NCBI GenBank assembly: GCA_000708835.1
Contig: DF237287.1
Coordinates: 1-64,000, forward strand
Length of the DNA stretch: 64,000 bases
Direction: 5' to 3'
DNA from: Klebsormidium nitens
Lineage: Eukaryota > Streptophyta > Klebsormidiophyceae > Klebsormidiales > Klebsormidiaceae
In this document: piece after piece, positions 52,101-63,916 of the stretch
Position numbering within the stretch: the first letter of the stretch is position 1
Layout of the letters: each line of letters begins with the position of its first letter
The notes under the pieces: model-generated
What the model saw: the letters and a program-made list of their open reading frames with translations, nothing else
The model's database searches: none
Told to the model about the DNA's origin: nothing
Program-made: the position numbers and the translations under genes

Positions 52101-52269
52101 ACACGCGCTGTGGTACGTCGGCTGCTCTTGTGCGTACACAGGTTGTCAGTACTGAATCGAATGCGAGCGGAAAAGGTCTGGTGGCGTCAAGGATATGCGC
52201 CTTGAGATGAGCAGAACATATGCTTTGGCGGCAGGAGAGGGGGCCTGCCTGCCGACAGGCGGTAATCAT
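46180..52269 (-). CDS. TRM5: tRNA (guanine37-N1)-methyltransferase
   Basis: Methylates G37 next to the anticodon using S-adenosylmethionine, protecting against frameshifting. Nine exons: 52269-51779, 51093-50891, 50489-50370, 49617-49375, 48923-48799, 48392-47816, 47245-47139, 46771-46697, 46326-46180; phases all agree, 695 aa. Seen: [20 protein letters not shown] near the N-terminus, [25 protein letters not shown] and the SAM-binding [16 protein letters not shown] (about residues 355-370), [34 protein letters not shown] (catalytic NLPA motif) and a C-terminal [15 protein letters not shown]. The first ~95 residues before MAFVAGAEV are Arg/Ser/Ala-rich with few acids, fitting an organelle presequence; an internal ATG could give a second, untargeted form. 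Exon 6 inserts about 155 low-complexity residues into the catalytic domain, far beyond the family norm. Confidence 0.94.
48941..49099. mobile_element. MITE-like inverted-repeat element, copy 1
   Basis: About 159 bp in TRM5 intron 4. Ends are inverted: TTGGCCGTTAAACCATGG at the left and, read on the other strand, ATTGGCCGCTAACCAGG at the right; further CTGGTNA words inside fold back. It matches the element at 58321-58484. No open frame. No convincing target-site duplication. Confidence 0.6.
49735..49815 (-). repeat. Echo of TRM5 exon 4 5' end, second copy
   Basis: Copy of 49551-49640, with an acceptor (CTGCCAG) and about 20 bases of upstream intron. It would read [20 protein letters not shown] then drift. 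A third, shorter remnant with CCCCTGCCAG-GCGGGGTGC lies at 49984-50012, further upstream. Confidence 0.85.
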
Positions 52270-53490
52270 CCGGCGCCAAATGGTGGTGTCGTCCCTTGGC
52301 CGCTCAGCTCTTTTCAGAGGCTCTCAGAGGCTCTCCCTCGGAAAACTTGCCCCCCCTCTGCCCTTGCTGACGTCTTTCTCTGCGGGCATGTCTGGCCCGT
52401 CACAAAACAGAATGCAAGGGCAATCCCCTAAGTCCAGAAGCGACAATCTGCTGCATTCGGCGTTTGTACAGAGAAATGAGCTGGCGCATGGACACGCCAC
52501 CTCCAGATTCGCCTGAGTTGCTGTGCAGATTGCACCATGCACAGCTCAAGCGCAGGGAATACTAGCAAGAAGGATGATCCCCCTGGCGTAACAAACTAGA
52601 CATGCTGCATGTACGATAATTAAACAATTTGCTGCGGGCTGGCATGCTATCATCTATGTCGTCAGGGCTCTCTGCAAGCGGTTCAGCCGTCAGATTAGGT
52701 ACTCATACAAGTTGCCTGCTGCACTCTTGGGGCATCGGAGCCTTTGAAATTATGCATTTGAGCTTCTCCTGTGGCAAATTATTGTGCGGCGCCCAGTCCA
52801 GATTCGATGGATATGTTTCCGGCGACCAGGACAATAAATGAGATTCGAGAGTCGAGACTCTAAATTTGAATCTGCGAATGGAAGGATAATACAGATTATA
52901 CAGTCTGCCTCCGAGTCGGCCTTTCAGTTCAATTTGCCTCAAAATTTAAATACCCCACTTGACCGGTACCAAAGCGCTTATACCTGCTTTCTCATCATAG
53001 CCTATGAAATCAGTCGCCGTGCAAGCGAAGACCAGTCTGACATGTCTGACACAGGACAGATAGTGATGTCAAGCATGCCAATGGCGCCCATGCAGCCTCA
53101 TGCAGTGAAGTGAGGCTGAATTTCGACAGCGACTTCTGCCAAGGTGGGCAATGGCGGTGATCGCGCCCTCCACTGTCGACAAATGAATCCGAGAGAGGAG
53201 AATGGTGGTACTACCTAACCTGGTCCTGGTAGAAATTGGCGGGCGAGGAGGAAACACGGATAAGAAGACAGGGGCATTGCGCCGCAGGGCTGCACCACTA
53301 CTGCAGCACCAACTTTGCATTGGCGGTCGGCGCTTGCAATATCATTTCTCAATATCAGCTGCTGCTTGCACTAGTCTCCGTTCCTTTGCAGCATGGGGGC
53401 TGCCATTCGTAGCAGCTAGCTGGCCACGCCCCTTTTCTTACTGAGCTGAGCAGCCCACTGAAACCTGCACCGCATCTCCCCCCCCTAAAG
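52270..53490. promoter_or_regulatory. Divergent TRM5/CLC upstream region
   Basis: A 1.2-kb interval separating the two start codons. No supported gene. The CLC ATG at 53491 has an A at -3 (CTAAAGATGGCG), a good initiation context. Confidence 0.5.
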
Positions 53491-56400
53491 ATGGCGGACG
53501 ACCTCAAGAGCCCCTTGCTGGGCAGCTTTGGCAGCAGCAACGGGCACCCCCCCCCAGCACAGGTGGGGGTGGAGCACGGGCATATCATCAGTCGGGGCGT
53601 GTCCCCCCGGGGACAAAACGACTCCCCCCAGGGGTTTCACAATCAGGCAGACTTGACGGGCGCCGAATACAGCAGCGGCGACGGGGGCTCGCCGCGCCCC
53701 GAGTACTTTGGAAACGTGGGGGTGCAGACAGAGGATCTCAAAGAGGTGCCGGACTTGGAGAACGGGGAGTGCGAGGTGAAAGTGACGACTGGGCCGGCGT
53801 CGGTGGGGCCGATCATCGAGAGCCTGGATTACGAGATCAACGAGAACCAGATCTATAAGGAGCACCGGGTGAGTTGCTGGTCAACTTTGATAAATTCTAT
53901 GGTGTGCTTAAAATTTGGGTTGCATTGTTTGTTCTGGGGAACGAAGGCTTTTGGGCTCAAATCTCAGTAATTTCAAGGGTGTTTTGCTGCGGACTATCAT
54001 GGTCTGAATTGGAAGCTTGGGTCCTTGAAAGGTAATTGCTGCATTGCCCAATTGCATCAGCATCCGCTGGTCGCTCTGTGGCTTCTAAGCAGTGTTGCGG
54101 AATGGGCAACATGATGCATCGCAACGAGCCCATCTAATTTTGCTCAGGACTTGATTGTTGAACGCTTTATCGATCAGTGAAAGGTTTTTATTACTATGAG
54201 CTTTCGCCGCTTTTGTTTGGACCTTTGCGGGCGCTACTGCCTGCGTTTGCATCCAATTCCTTGCTGTAGCGCCAAATGCAATGCTGCGTCCGTTGGGCTT
54301 GACTGTCGAGCTCCTGATACGCCCTCGCCTAGTTTCAGTAGTGGGCATACCGGGTCACTCACTCGCTTGCACCGTTGCTATTCCAGTTCTCGGCAATTCC
54401 GCTGCAAGACAATGCCACCATTCCCTTTTTAACACACGCCCTTGAGTTGCTATTTGACCTTAACCTACCCGGATGCCAACTTGATGTCGTTGGAGGGCTA
54501 CTTTTGCTTCCCTCCTTCTTAAAGTTTTGAAGAGTCAATCGCTTTGATATCAAAGCTCTGATCCCAAAAGGCTGCTATTGAAACGGTTTTGTTCGGAATT
54601 GCTACCTTTTGAAGACTGCTTTTCAAGTCGCTAGGGACTGCCCAACAGTCTCTTCCACCCCTCCATCTTGCTCAGAGACCACTGTTACTCTAGATGCCTT
54701 TGTTTGATAACTGAGTTTGACTTTTGAAACGAGCAGAGTGCCTTGTTCTTGAAGTCTGGCCTACTGTACCCCTTATGTCCTTTCCAAATGTCGCACCTCA
54801 GGTATGCCATGCGGCCCTCAGGTATGCCCTTGTCCCCTTCTGGCTCTGGTTTTCTGGACAGTTGAAGGCCTGTCCCTTTCAATCATGCATCATGGGCTAC
54901 CTGCTCAAACATGCCAATTGCCACAGCGAGTTGTCAAAGGGCTTGCCCCAAAGGTGTCCGCACCAGGGGAGAAGATTGACAAGAGAATCTTAATAACCAT
55001 ATCCATTCTCCTCAAAAATGTTGACGTGTCCCGCTTTCTACTGAAGTGCTGCGCTTGAGTTCACCCCCACCCTAGGGTCAGTTTTGCCTCTCTTCTTGCT
55101 CCAAATGTTTTTGCTCCCCCCCCCCTTGATTCTCACACTCCCGGCTCCCCCCCCTCGAACTCTCACACTCTTGGTCCCCTCCCCTCGAATTCTCACACTC
55201 TCGGTCCCCCCCCCTTGAATTCTCACNNNNNNNNNNNNNNNNNNNNNNNNNNNNNNNNNNNNNNNNNNNNNCGTTCTCCTACTACCTCCTACCGTCCCCC
55301 CCGTTCCTAACTTCTCACACTCTCCGCCTCCCCCCCTACCTCCGAACTTCTACACGTCCTCCGACCCCCCCCCTCGAATTCTCACACTCTCGGGCCCCCC
55401 CTCGAATCCTCACACTCTCGGGTCCCCCCCCTACAGGACCGTGTCGCAGGCTACCGCTGGCAGTACGTCCTCCTCAAGTGGCTGTTTGCGTTCATCATCG
55501 GCCTCGGCACCGCGCTCACCGCTTTCGCGATCAACCTCGGCGTCGAGAACGCGGCGGGCGCCAAGTTCATCCTCCTCTTCAAGTTTATGCGCGAGGGCCG
55601 CGTGTGGTTATCCTTCGTGGTTTACACGCTGGTCAACTTCGGGTTAGTGTTGACCTCGTCGCTCCTGGTGGCATATGTGGCGCCCGCCGCGGCGGGCTCG
55701 GGGATCCCCGAGGTGAAGAGCTACCTGAATGGGAACGACATCCCCGAGATCCTGAGCCTGCGCACGTTGGGGACTAAGGTGGGTAAGACTGTTACGTTTG
55801 GGATCTCGTGAAGGCTAGATCTTTTCTCTGCCCCGGGTCTGCCTCTTTCAGATTTCCTACGAGATCGCGGGCTGCGAGGTCAATTGCTAGAAAGTCTCGC
55901 CATAAATGCCTAGGGTAGTAATATCAATACAAATAGCGTAGTATTTAATTCATCTGTATCTGAGGCGAAGAGCTGCCCAAAGAGGAATATATTACTCAAG
56001 TGATGCTGAGCCTGTGCATGTGCGCGAACCAAGGTGGGTGGCTTTTGAAAGTTTGGAGGTTTGAGGGTTTGAGGGGTACAGAAGTTATGAAGGATTTGAG
56101 TGTGCAGAATATGAGTTCCAAGTCGTGAAGTTATTGGACAAGCACAATTGCAAACAGCTTAGAATCCAGTGAACGTACAAGAAGCAACCACCACATACGA
56201 AATCGCTTGATCAGTGGACTGGTATTTCGGCAGTGGTTGCTTTTGCCCAAAGAGAGATCTGCACCAATCGTTTTATGGGTGACACTAGATCGAAATTGAA
56301 GACGAGAGCGTTGTAAGCAAGTAGGCGACTTTCTTTGCCGGCAGATTGTGGGCAGCGTTGGGAGCGTTGGCGGTGGGTTGGCTGTGGGAAAGGAGGGCCC

Positions 56401-59400
56401 GTTGGTGCACACCGGAGCGGGCATTGCGGCGCTGCTGGGCCAGGGGGGGTCCACGAAATGGGGGATGACGTGGGGGTGGCTCCGCCTGTTCAAGTAAGGC
56501 CTTGGTCCAAGCTGGATCCCGCTCGTGGTTGTAAGGGCGGGTTATGGTTGTAGTATTGGATGGCAACGGGCTTCCTTGTGGAAGAGGTTTTTGTGGAATG
56601 ATTCGTTGTTACTACGTTGCCTATTGTGTTCTTTAAGCACAGAATAAGTTCCCTGTCGACTAGTAGAGATCCAGGGATCCGTCATTGGCCCTATTTGGTG
56701 GTCCTGATTGGATGGAGCCCAGAACACCTTGGACTCAGCATCCCACATCTTCGAAAGGTGGCTCCAGTTCATGGACTTCATACTTGCTTCCGATATGCCG
56801 ATCTATCCAACTCAATCCTCAGTACACGAAATGCAGCGGTTTTGGCGCCAGGGCCGCACGCGGAAGGATTTGATCAAGTTAGTCAGGACCTTCTGATTTG
56901 TAACGGGTCATTGGTTTTCATGGTTTTTGCTATCGCTGCTACTGCGCGGCTGGAATCAAAAAGGTGTCTCCGCTTACGCAGCACGCTTCCAGAAGCCTCC
57001 CGAATCCGCGACAACCGGCCCGTCAGTGTACTCGAACCACTTCCAGCATGAGTCCCTTCTCTCGACGCAGTCCTTCTCCCTGAAGTCTTTCGGTCGTCTT
57101 CGGATCAGCGGTACTTCGACTTTGCAGTAGCAGTTGATTTGACTCGTTGAATATCGATTACCCATTCGGTTTTATACTCGAATATCTCCCGCTAACTATG
57201 AATCGTGTACATTCATTGTATATGCACACGAGAATAACGTGCGAATCATTTTATTGCTTTCTTTCAAAATCACGTACAAGGGAATCGTACGTAGGAAAAT
57301 AAAGAAAGTTCCGGGCCCCTGATTATAAATTTCTGTTCTCCCCCCCCCCTCCAAAACAGGAACGATCGCGATCGTCGGGATCTAGTCACCTGCGGCGCCG
57401 CTGCGGGCGTTGCTGCGGCGTTCCGTGCGCCCATTGGGGGAGTGCTCTTCGCGATGGAGGAGGCTGCCAGCTGGCTGTCGAGTCACCTGCTGTGGCGCGT
57501 CTTCTTCACGACTGCGGTCGTGTCAGTGACTATCAAGGCGGCCATGGGCTGGTGAGAGGGGGCGAAGTTCCTTGATACTCTTACTCTTTGGGGTTTGAAA
57601 CTTGGGTGACTTTGAGGAAGACTACAGAAGGAGAGATCTGGTGGATGTTGAAGACAACTCGGCTGAGAGAATCTGACGACTGGCGCTAGAAGACGGGTTC
57701 GGTTTTTTGGCCCTAGGAGGCATTCACCGCTGTGCATAGCGCGTTCCGTGGTTTTCACCGTCGGAAGTAGCCACTCTCGGGTTTGTTGTCATACTGCTCT
57801 CCTAATCAGTCAGCGGCAAACCCCAAGACAAGTGCTCATACGACGGCCAGGTCCTACCTGAACGTTGGGGTCTGATACAAGCAGGCCCGACCTTTTTGCT
57901 TCTTTGTTTTTGCACGAGCGAAGCCACCCGTTCAATGACCATAGCTTGAAGCACTGCCCTTTTCCTCCCAAATGCTCCTAACCCAACCCGCTCTCTGACC
58001 CGCTCGCCAAGCGCCGATAAACCCGCCACTAACCTGCCCACTAACTTCTCACCACTCGCCGCCCCTTAAGTTCCTTACTAACCCGCCTCCTTAACCCTCC
58101 CCCCTCCCTCAGGTGCTCCAAGCCAGGCGCATGCGGGTTGTTTGGCGCGGGCGGCTTCATTCTCTTCAGTGAGCCCACGGCGCGACATGGGTACACTTTC
58201 TTCGAGCTGTTGCCGACAGCTGTCATCGGGGTCACGGGAGGGCTGCTCGGGGCGCTGTTCAATACGCTCAACTGCAAAGTGACCAAATGGCGCCGGAACG
58301 TGAGTGCTCGGTTCACAGGAGTTTTTGGCCGTTAACCATGGGTGGTTAGGGGCTCTTTATGGCTGGTCAGAGACTGGTTACCAAACTTGGGCTTCAACCA
58401 GCCCCGGAACAAGGTCAAAGCCGGGTTACTTGTCCAGTAACCTGAGTCTCAGTCTGGTGACCAGCCTGGTTAGGAGCCAAAACTTGCTGTGGTGGTAGCT
58501 GTTCGCGTCGGACGTCGACCTTCAGTAACGATCTTGGACGGTTGAAGCATCCAGTGTCGTTTATCGAAACGGTCTGACAGCGTGCACTCGGCGAGCTTTT
58601 GAAGGCGGCGTTTGCATCGCACTGCTTTACAAGCCCTTTTCAGCCTTCGTTTCCGAGCTCAAGCGGACAGAGTGATGTAGGAAACATTGGCCTTCAAAAA
58701 TGGCTAGTCCGACGCAAACGGCTGATGCTGTGAGGTGACTCGCTTCGAACTCGCTCCCGGATGTCTGTCTGCAACTTGGAACGGGTGTTATAAGAACACA
58801 ATACGCGATTCAAAGTGCCTACGATCTTTTGGATGTCACGAATTTTGCCCACAGTGCGCTTCTGTACCGTTGCTGCAAAATATGAGTCTCATAAAGGATC
58901 GCGAGCAGCGGAAACCTGAAGTCATTTGGACCTCGCTTAGGGAGCATTCTTAAGGGACGATTCATTGGATTTGGACGATACTCGTGAAGATTTCAGCCTT
59001 CTTAAAATCTAAGGCCGTTAGTCTTTCTGGTCTTGGCTGTTGTCGGGGCGTCGTGGGACCTGTTATTGAGGCCTCTCGATTGCAGGACCAATGACCCCGT
59101 CATCCCTCCAGCACCCCCTAAGAGCACCAAATTTCCTACAAAATTCCCGCTGTTTCCGCTTTTGACAGGCTCTCACCTCTCACAACCAAGATGCCTCTGG
59201 CGGCTTCCGATCCCTAATTCGCATGAAGAGGCTAGCGCCCTTCTCACATCAGGTTAACTCGCAGTATTCCGCGATTCCCTCATTTATTGAACCCGAATCC
59301 AATTGACATACTCGGGCCCAAGATGCTCTCTTCGACGAAGTGTTCGATAGCTACCAAAACGCGGAGAGTGTAATTTATCGTTGGCTTCCGCAATCTTCGC

Positions 59401-62400
59401 ACGTTACGCATTGCAGACTGGCCGTGCAACATCTTGGGTGCGAGTTTAAGGTGCCCGAAATAATTCTGCCCCGGTCCTTTCCTGCAGACCCTCGCCCCCC
59501 GCGGCAAGCGCTACCAGGTCGCCGAGGCGGCCGTTGTGTCCCTCCTCACCTCCATCGTCGGCTTCAGCTTCGCCCTCCTCGGCTACTGCAAAGCGTGCCC
59601 CGACCCGGAGACCCACCCCAATGTCACGTGCCCCCGCCGCAGCGGCCACTTCGGCAACTTCGTCAACTTCAACTGCGCGTCGCAGACCGGCGAGTACAAC
59701 CCGTTGGCCACGCTGTTTCTCTCCACGAACGACGACGCGATCCGGAACCTGTTCTCCACGAACACCCCCTTGGAGTACCCCCCCCGCTCGCTGCTCCTCT
59801 TCTTCGTCGCGTTCTACTGCCTCGCGATCATCACGTACGGCGTCGCGGTGCCGAGCGGGCTGTTCGTCCCCGCGATTTTGAGTGGTGCCACGTACGGGCG
59901 CCTCATGGGCGTCATGCTGACGCGGCACTTTGGCCCGGAGATGGTGGACGAGGGGCGCTACGCGCTCATTGGGGCCGCGTCCTTCCTGGGGGGGTCCATG
60001 CGCATGACGGTGAGGGGGGTGGAGAGAATTATTGTGTCGTTATTAATCTGATTTTTGTTTGGGTGGTTCATGCGCATGATGGTGAGGGAGGAGGGGTGCA
60101 CGGAGGTCGCAGGACTTTACTCGAGATTTTAGAATTTACGCGTCTCGTTCAATCGATTGTATTTCTATACTCAACAGAAGAAAAGGTCCGCGCCCTTTTC
60201 GCAAATCATGCAATCTGTAAACTTTGCGCACGTGTTGTCGAGGCGTCACAAAACGATTTTGCTTGTCACAGATGAAGCTGCTCGTCGTCATTACTATCTG
60301 GTCGTGTGTTTGTTGGGACCTTCCTGTGGCACTGTACCCGGGCGTCAACGTGCTACGATCAACACTAAAGTTTGCGCCATCTGCGTGACAGTTCCCTGAG
60401 CGTGTCCGCTCCTTGGTTGTGCCAGTGTTTGTGCTAGTGAAAAGCTCGCCCTCAACGTCCGCTGATCGAAACCATCAATTTCAAAGAAGACGCGCTTTTC
60501 AGCACTACAGTCTTGAAACTGTTGACAAACAAAAAGTCAGCTACCCTGCGCGACTTGGTCTGGAAGAAGGCTTTGACAGGTCTTTGATGATCAGTCGACA
60601 TCGGATATGCATTTAAGTGGGCCAACCAATTAAAGCGCCACGTGTCCCCTCCAGGTGTCGTTGTGCGTCATCTTGCTCGAGCTGACGGACCAGCTCAGCC
60701 TGCTGCCGCTCGTCATGTTTGTGCTCCTCATCTCCAAGTCCGTTGGCGACAAGTTCACCAAGGTGAGTTCTCCTTGTACAAAAACGCACACTGGCCAAGA
60801 TTTGCGAGAAAATTATCTGGAGAGCTGCCTCATTTGGAGCACACCCCGCTGCCTGAGACTGACGCATCCATATGCATGGTTGTAATATCCCGTTTTTCTG
60901 AGCCCATACTACGTCCATGTATAAGTCGACTTGACCCTTTGAAAAGCTGTGCTGAACAGCGAAAACAAGGAAACGCGATTCGGAGTTCGCATAAGAGCGA
61001 AGTACAAAGTCGGCGTCAGAGCGCCAGCGGAACATGAACACAACGCAAATCCACAAAAGGAAAGACAATTGCTTCTTGTGGTAGGGCACACATAGACGAA
61101 CTCACAAATGCCACACTCAAATTACGTTACAGACGCAACCACGTTCTGTCGCAGGGCATCTATGACGCACACATCCTGCTCAAGAAGGTGCCGTTCCTGG
61201 AGGAGAAGCCGGAGCACTACATGCGCAACATTACGGCCTACCAGGCCGCGTCCAAGAAGGTGCGCCGACGTCTCTTCGTGCTGGCGTTTCTGTTCGCATA
61301 CAACCCAGAATGGTCCAACTGGTTGTCTGTCCGGAGACAGAGAGTTGCGTTTTCAAGGTTCTTTCCTATCAAGCGTAGAATGACTGCCTACAGGCTGCCT
61401 TGAAAGAGATGGGTTATTGACGAGGTGGGTTATTGACAGATAGACACAAGGATCCTCTGACTATACTACTGGTCCGAGCTTCCGGTGCTAATCAGCAATT
61501 CACTTAGCAATCTACGCATAAGGGAGTGGGGCGGCGGTTTCTGGATTATGTAAGAGAATTGGTGATCCCTTCATGTTGCGCTCTCTCGTGCTCCTGTGGG
61601 AAGTCTTGGTACAAGTGTCTTTGCCGCCGCTCTCTGGAAAGTTTCGCTTCGTTTGCCGTGCACAGGGTTGGAAAATGGACTTTGGGCAGCATGTTCAGCA
61701 CCCTTATTAGACCCTTGCGGTGCGCGAGATGTCAAAAACGTCTTGGAATGTCGTTTCCTAGAACGCGTTGATAAGAATCCGCAGATGCATCCGTCCAACA
61801 ACACAAGTCTGTGAAGAGGGCCAACCTGTCGTGCCCGGAAACTGTGCCGCAAATTCGTGTGGCGCCTTGTTTGCGGAGCCAGGGCAGCAGTTGCCAACCT
61901 GTTTGGAATCTCAAGTATTGACACTCGTATATATGCCAAGCTCTTGTCCGACCTTTTCTATGTGCAGTCGGTGACGCTGTCGCGCCTGGAGAAGGTGCGG
62001 CGCAGCACGCAGGTCCTCAGCAGCTCAACCCCTGCGGAAGTTTGAGAATAGACTCGTGACTATTTCATATCAACCAACGATTGAAAGGATCTATTCACCG
62101 AAGATCAGAATAAGTTCAACCATTTTTCTCGCAGTTGGTGACGCTGTTGCGCGTGGAGAAGGTGCGGCGCATCATGCAGGTCCTCAGCAGCTAGTGTCAT
62201 CTCGTGCGAGAGATTGAGAATTGACTTCGTAGATTGTTGAGATCCTCTGACGAATTGAAGATGAAACAAACTCTAATCACCCTTTGTGTCCGCAGTTGGT
62301 GACGCTGTCACGCGTGGAGAAGGTGTGGCGCATATCGCAGGTCCTCAGCAGCCATTGCCAACCCGTGCGAAAGTTTGAAATTGGACATCTTATAGACCTC

Positions 62401-63856
62401 AAAAGCTCATGTTTCATCCACTCTTCTACACTTAGCTGATATCCGACCTTTTCTCTGTGCAGTTGGTGACGCTGTCGCGCGTGGAGAAGGTGCGGCGCAT
62501 CATGCAGGTCCTGAGCAGTTGCCACCACAACAGTTTCCCGGTCATCGACCGCGCGGAGGGCGCCGAGGAGCACTTCAGCGGCCTCATCCTGCGGCACACG
62601 CTGCTCGTGCTGCTGACCGGCAAGCAGGACTTCCAGCGGAGCCCCAAGGTGGGCAGGGTTTTCCTTGACACTGTGATTTGCTTTATGACTCAAAAGTAAC
62701 CACATGGTTTCTCAAGGTGTCAAGAGGAGGTGCAGAAAGGGAAGGGCATACACGAACTCGAGGAGTGTCTGATCTTTTAGTGTCGATACTGGAGGTTCGA
62801 GTCTTCACGGGTTCTGGGGAGTTGGGCTCAGAGTTTGAGGCTCGTTAGTTGCATAAGCCACGGTTCTTAGCGATGTCTCAATCTGGGTGCGAGATTCATC
62901 AAAGCCGACACATTGGTGGCGTTGGTCTGTTTGAGAGAATACCTTGAAGGGAATGCAGCTGGACTCACAAGGTTCGGGGGTGTGGCACCTAAGGGACCCA
63001 GGAGAGAAGAACAGCGGAGTTGTTTCATTCTCTGCAGTGCTGACATACGTTTCTTCTTCGACTTGCTTTGCTTTTCCACCCCTCCTCTGATCCCCACCCC
63101 TCAAAAGTAACCGCGGGGCCGTAAGCTGGTGCACATCTGCCGGCTGGATATGGTGACCATTAACTCTAACCATTGGCACTGGAAATCTGACGCTGCACAA
63201 TTGGTCGCCTGGACACAGCAAGTGTCAATGACAACAATTGGCACCGCTAACCTAACCGCTGCCCACTAACCTGGTGCCGATTTGCAGCATCGACACTGCG
63301 ACACGGCGAGTATAAGTGAAACTCACTGGCCGCTGATTCCGACATTACCCGTAACACTCTGCAGATCCCCCTCGAGGCGGTGAAGTGCACAATTCACTGG
63401 GGGCGTATCGGCGCAACAAATGTTCAACGCTTTTCAAACGCTTTTTGAATACTAGAACCCAAGAGCCTTGATGCACCAAGACCAGTAAACCTGCTTTGCT
63501 AACCCGGTGCAGATCCGCCGCCTGTACACCGTGATGGGCCCGTCTTATACTAACGCAGTTTGAAGCCGACAAAGTTAAAGCGTCAAATCGCTAACACCAG
63601 TAAACCTGCTTTCTGACACGTGCAGATCCGCCGCCTGGACACCGTGATGGGCACGATCCACGGGGGCCGCGTCGGCGCCGGCGCGGGCGGCCCGACACAT
63701 GACACGTACAACGACTTTGCGAAGCCGGGGTCGGGCAAGATGCTGCGCGTGCAGGACGTGGCGCTGACGGAGGACGAGATGGAGCACTACATCGACCTCG
63801 CGCCGTTCCTTAACCCGGCGCCGTTTGTGGTGCAGGAGCACATGTCGCTGACCAAG
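53491..63856 (+). CDS. CLC: Plant-type CLC chloride channel/exchanger, 3' end beyond window
   Basis: Anion channel or proton-coupled exchanger of endomembranes. Ten exons in the window: 53491-53868, 55437-55778, 56345-56493, 57360-57551, 58113-58299, 59488-60009, 60655-60762, 61155-61259, 62463-62648, 63626-63856; 800 aa with phases consistent. The N-terminus has the plant motif ESLDYEINENQIYKEHR. Filter residues are GSGIP (213-217; Ser, as in chloride-selective plant CLCs rather than the Pro of nitrate types), GKEGP with the gating Glu257, and FAMEEAASW with the proton Glu324, so exchanger chemistry is expected. The first CBS domain is encoded in exons 9 and 10, with the second beyond the window. 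Overall it looks like a CLC-c/d/g class protein; subfamily not resolved. The first intron contains a minisatellite and an assembly gap. Echoes of exons 2, 6, 9 and 10 lie in its introns. Confidence 0.93.
55061..55436. repeat. C-rich minisatellite abutting CLC exon 2 acceptor
   Basis: Tandem units of about 28-29 bp: a run of 6-9 Cs, CTCGAATTCTCACACTCTCGG and variants. The last unit runs straight into the CTACAG acceptor, so the repeat supplies the pyrimidine tract of that splice site. Confidence 0.9.
55227..55271. other. Assembly gap (Ns) in CLC intron 1
   Basis: A 45-N run within the C-rich minisatellite, probably a collapsed repeat. Confidence 0.95.
56001..56041 (+). repeat. Echo of CLC exon 2 3' end with donor
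   Basis: A diverged copy of about 55747-55787 (GAGCCTGCGCACG block through AAGGTGGGTA), lying 250 bases downstream and still carrying AAG-GTGGGTG. Confidence 0.7.
58321..58484. mobile_element. MITE-like inverted-repeat element, copy 2
   Basis: About 164 bp in CLC intron 5. Left end GTTTTTGGCCGTTAACCATG, right end (other strand) AGTTTTGGCTCCTAACCAGG, with inner CTGGTTACC/CTGGTCACC words. Co-linear with copy 1 along most of its length. Non-coding. Confidence 0.6.
60061..60100 (+). repeat. Echo of CLC exon 6 3' end with donor
   Basis: A copy of 59990-60035: CATGCGCATGA-GGTGAGG is repeated just downstream, with donor consensus kept. Confidence 0.75.
61938..62354 (+). repeat. Three upstream echoes of CLC exon 9 5' end
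   Basis: Copies at 61938-62026, 62122-62193 and 62283-62354 precede the real exon start (62433-62521) at spacings of about 161-167 bases. Each has a CAG acceptor followed by GTGACGCTGT-GCG-GGAGAAGGTG and GGTCCTCAGCAG. Copy 1 shares the most upstream intron with the real site (CCGACCTTTTCT-TGTGCAG). Confidence 0.9.
63480..63545 (+). repeat. Echo of CLC exon 10 5' end
   Basis: A copy of 63596-63655: ACCAGTAAACCTGCTTT, an acceptor GTGCAG, then ATCCGCCGCCTG-ACACCGTGATGGGC. In frame it soon reaches a stop. Confidence 0.9.
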
Positions 63857-63916
63857 GTGGGTTAGGCTTAACCCGCAGGGTTGTTTTGATCTGGTGCTTG
63901 AAATAAAGGCGGGGTT

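Noticed and set aside
59446-59928. Minus-strand frame opposite CLC exon 6
   Set aside because: Mirror of a GC-rich exon that clearly encodes CLC helices on the plus strand.
61938-62521. CRISPR-like array
   Set aside because: Repeats are diverged copies of a downstream exon at 165-base spacing in a eukaryotic intron, not short identical repeats with unique spacers.
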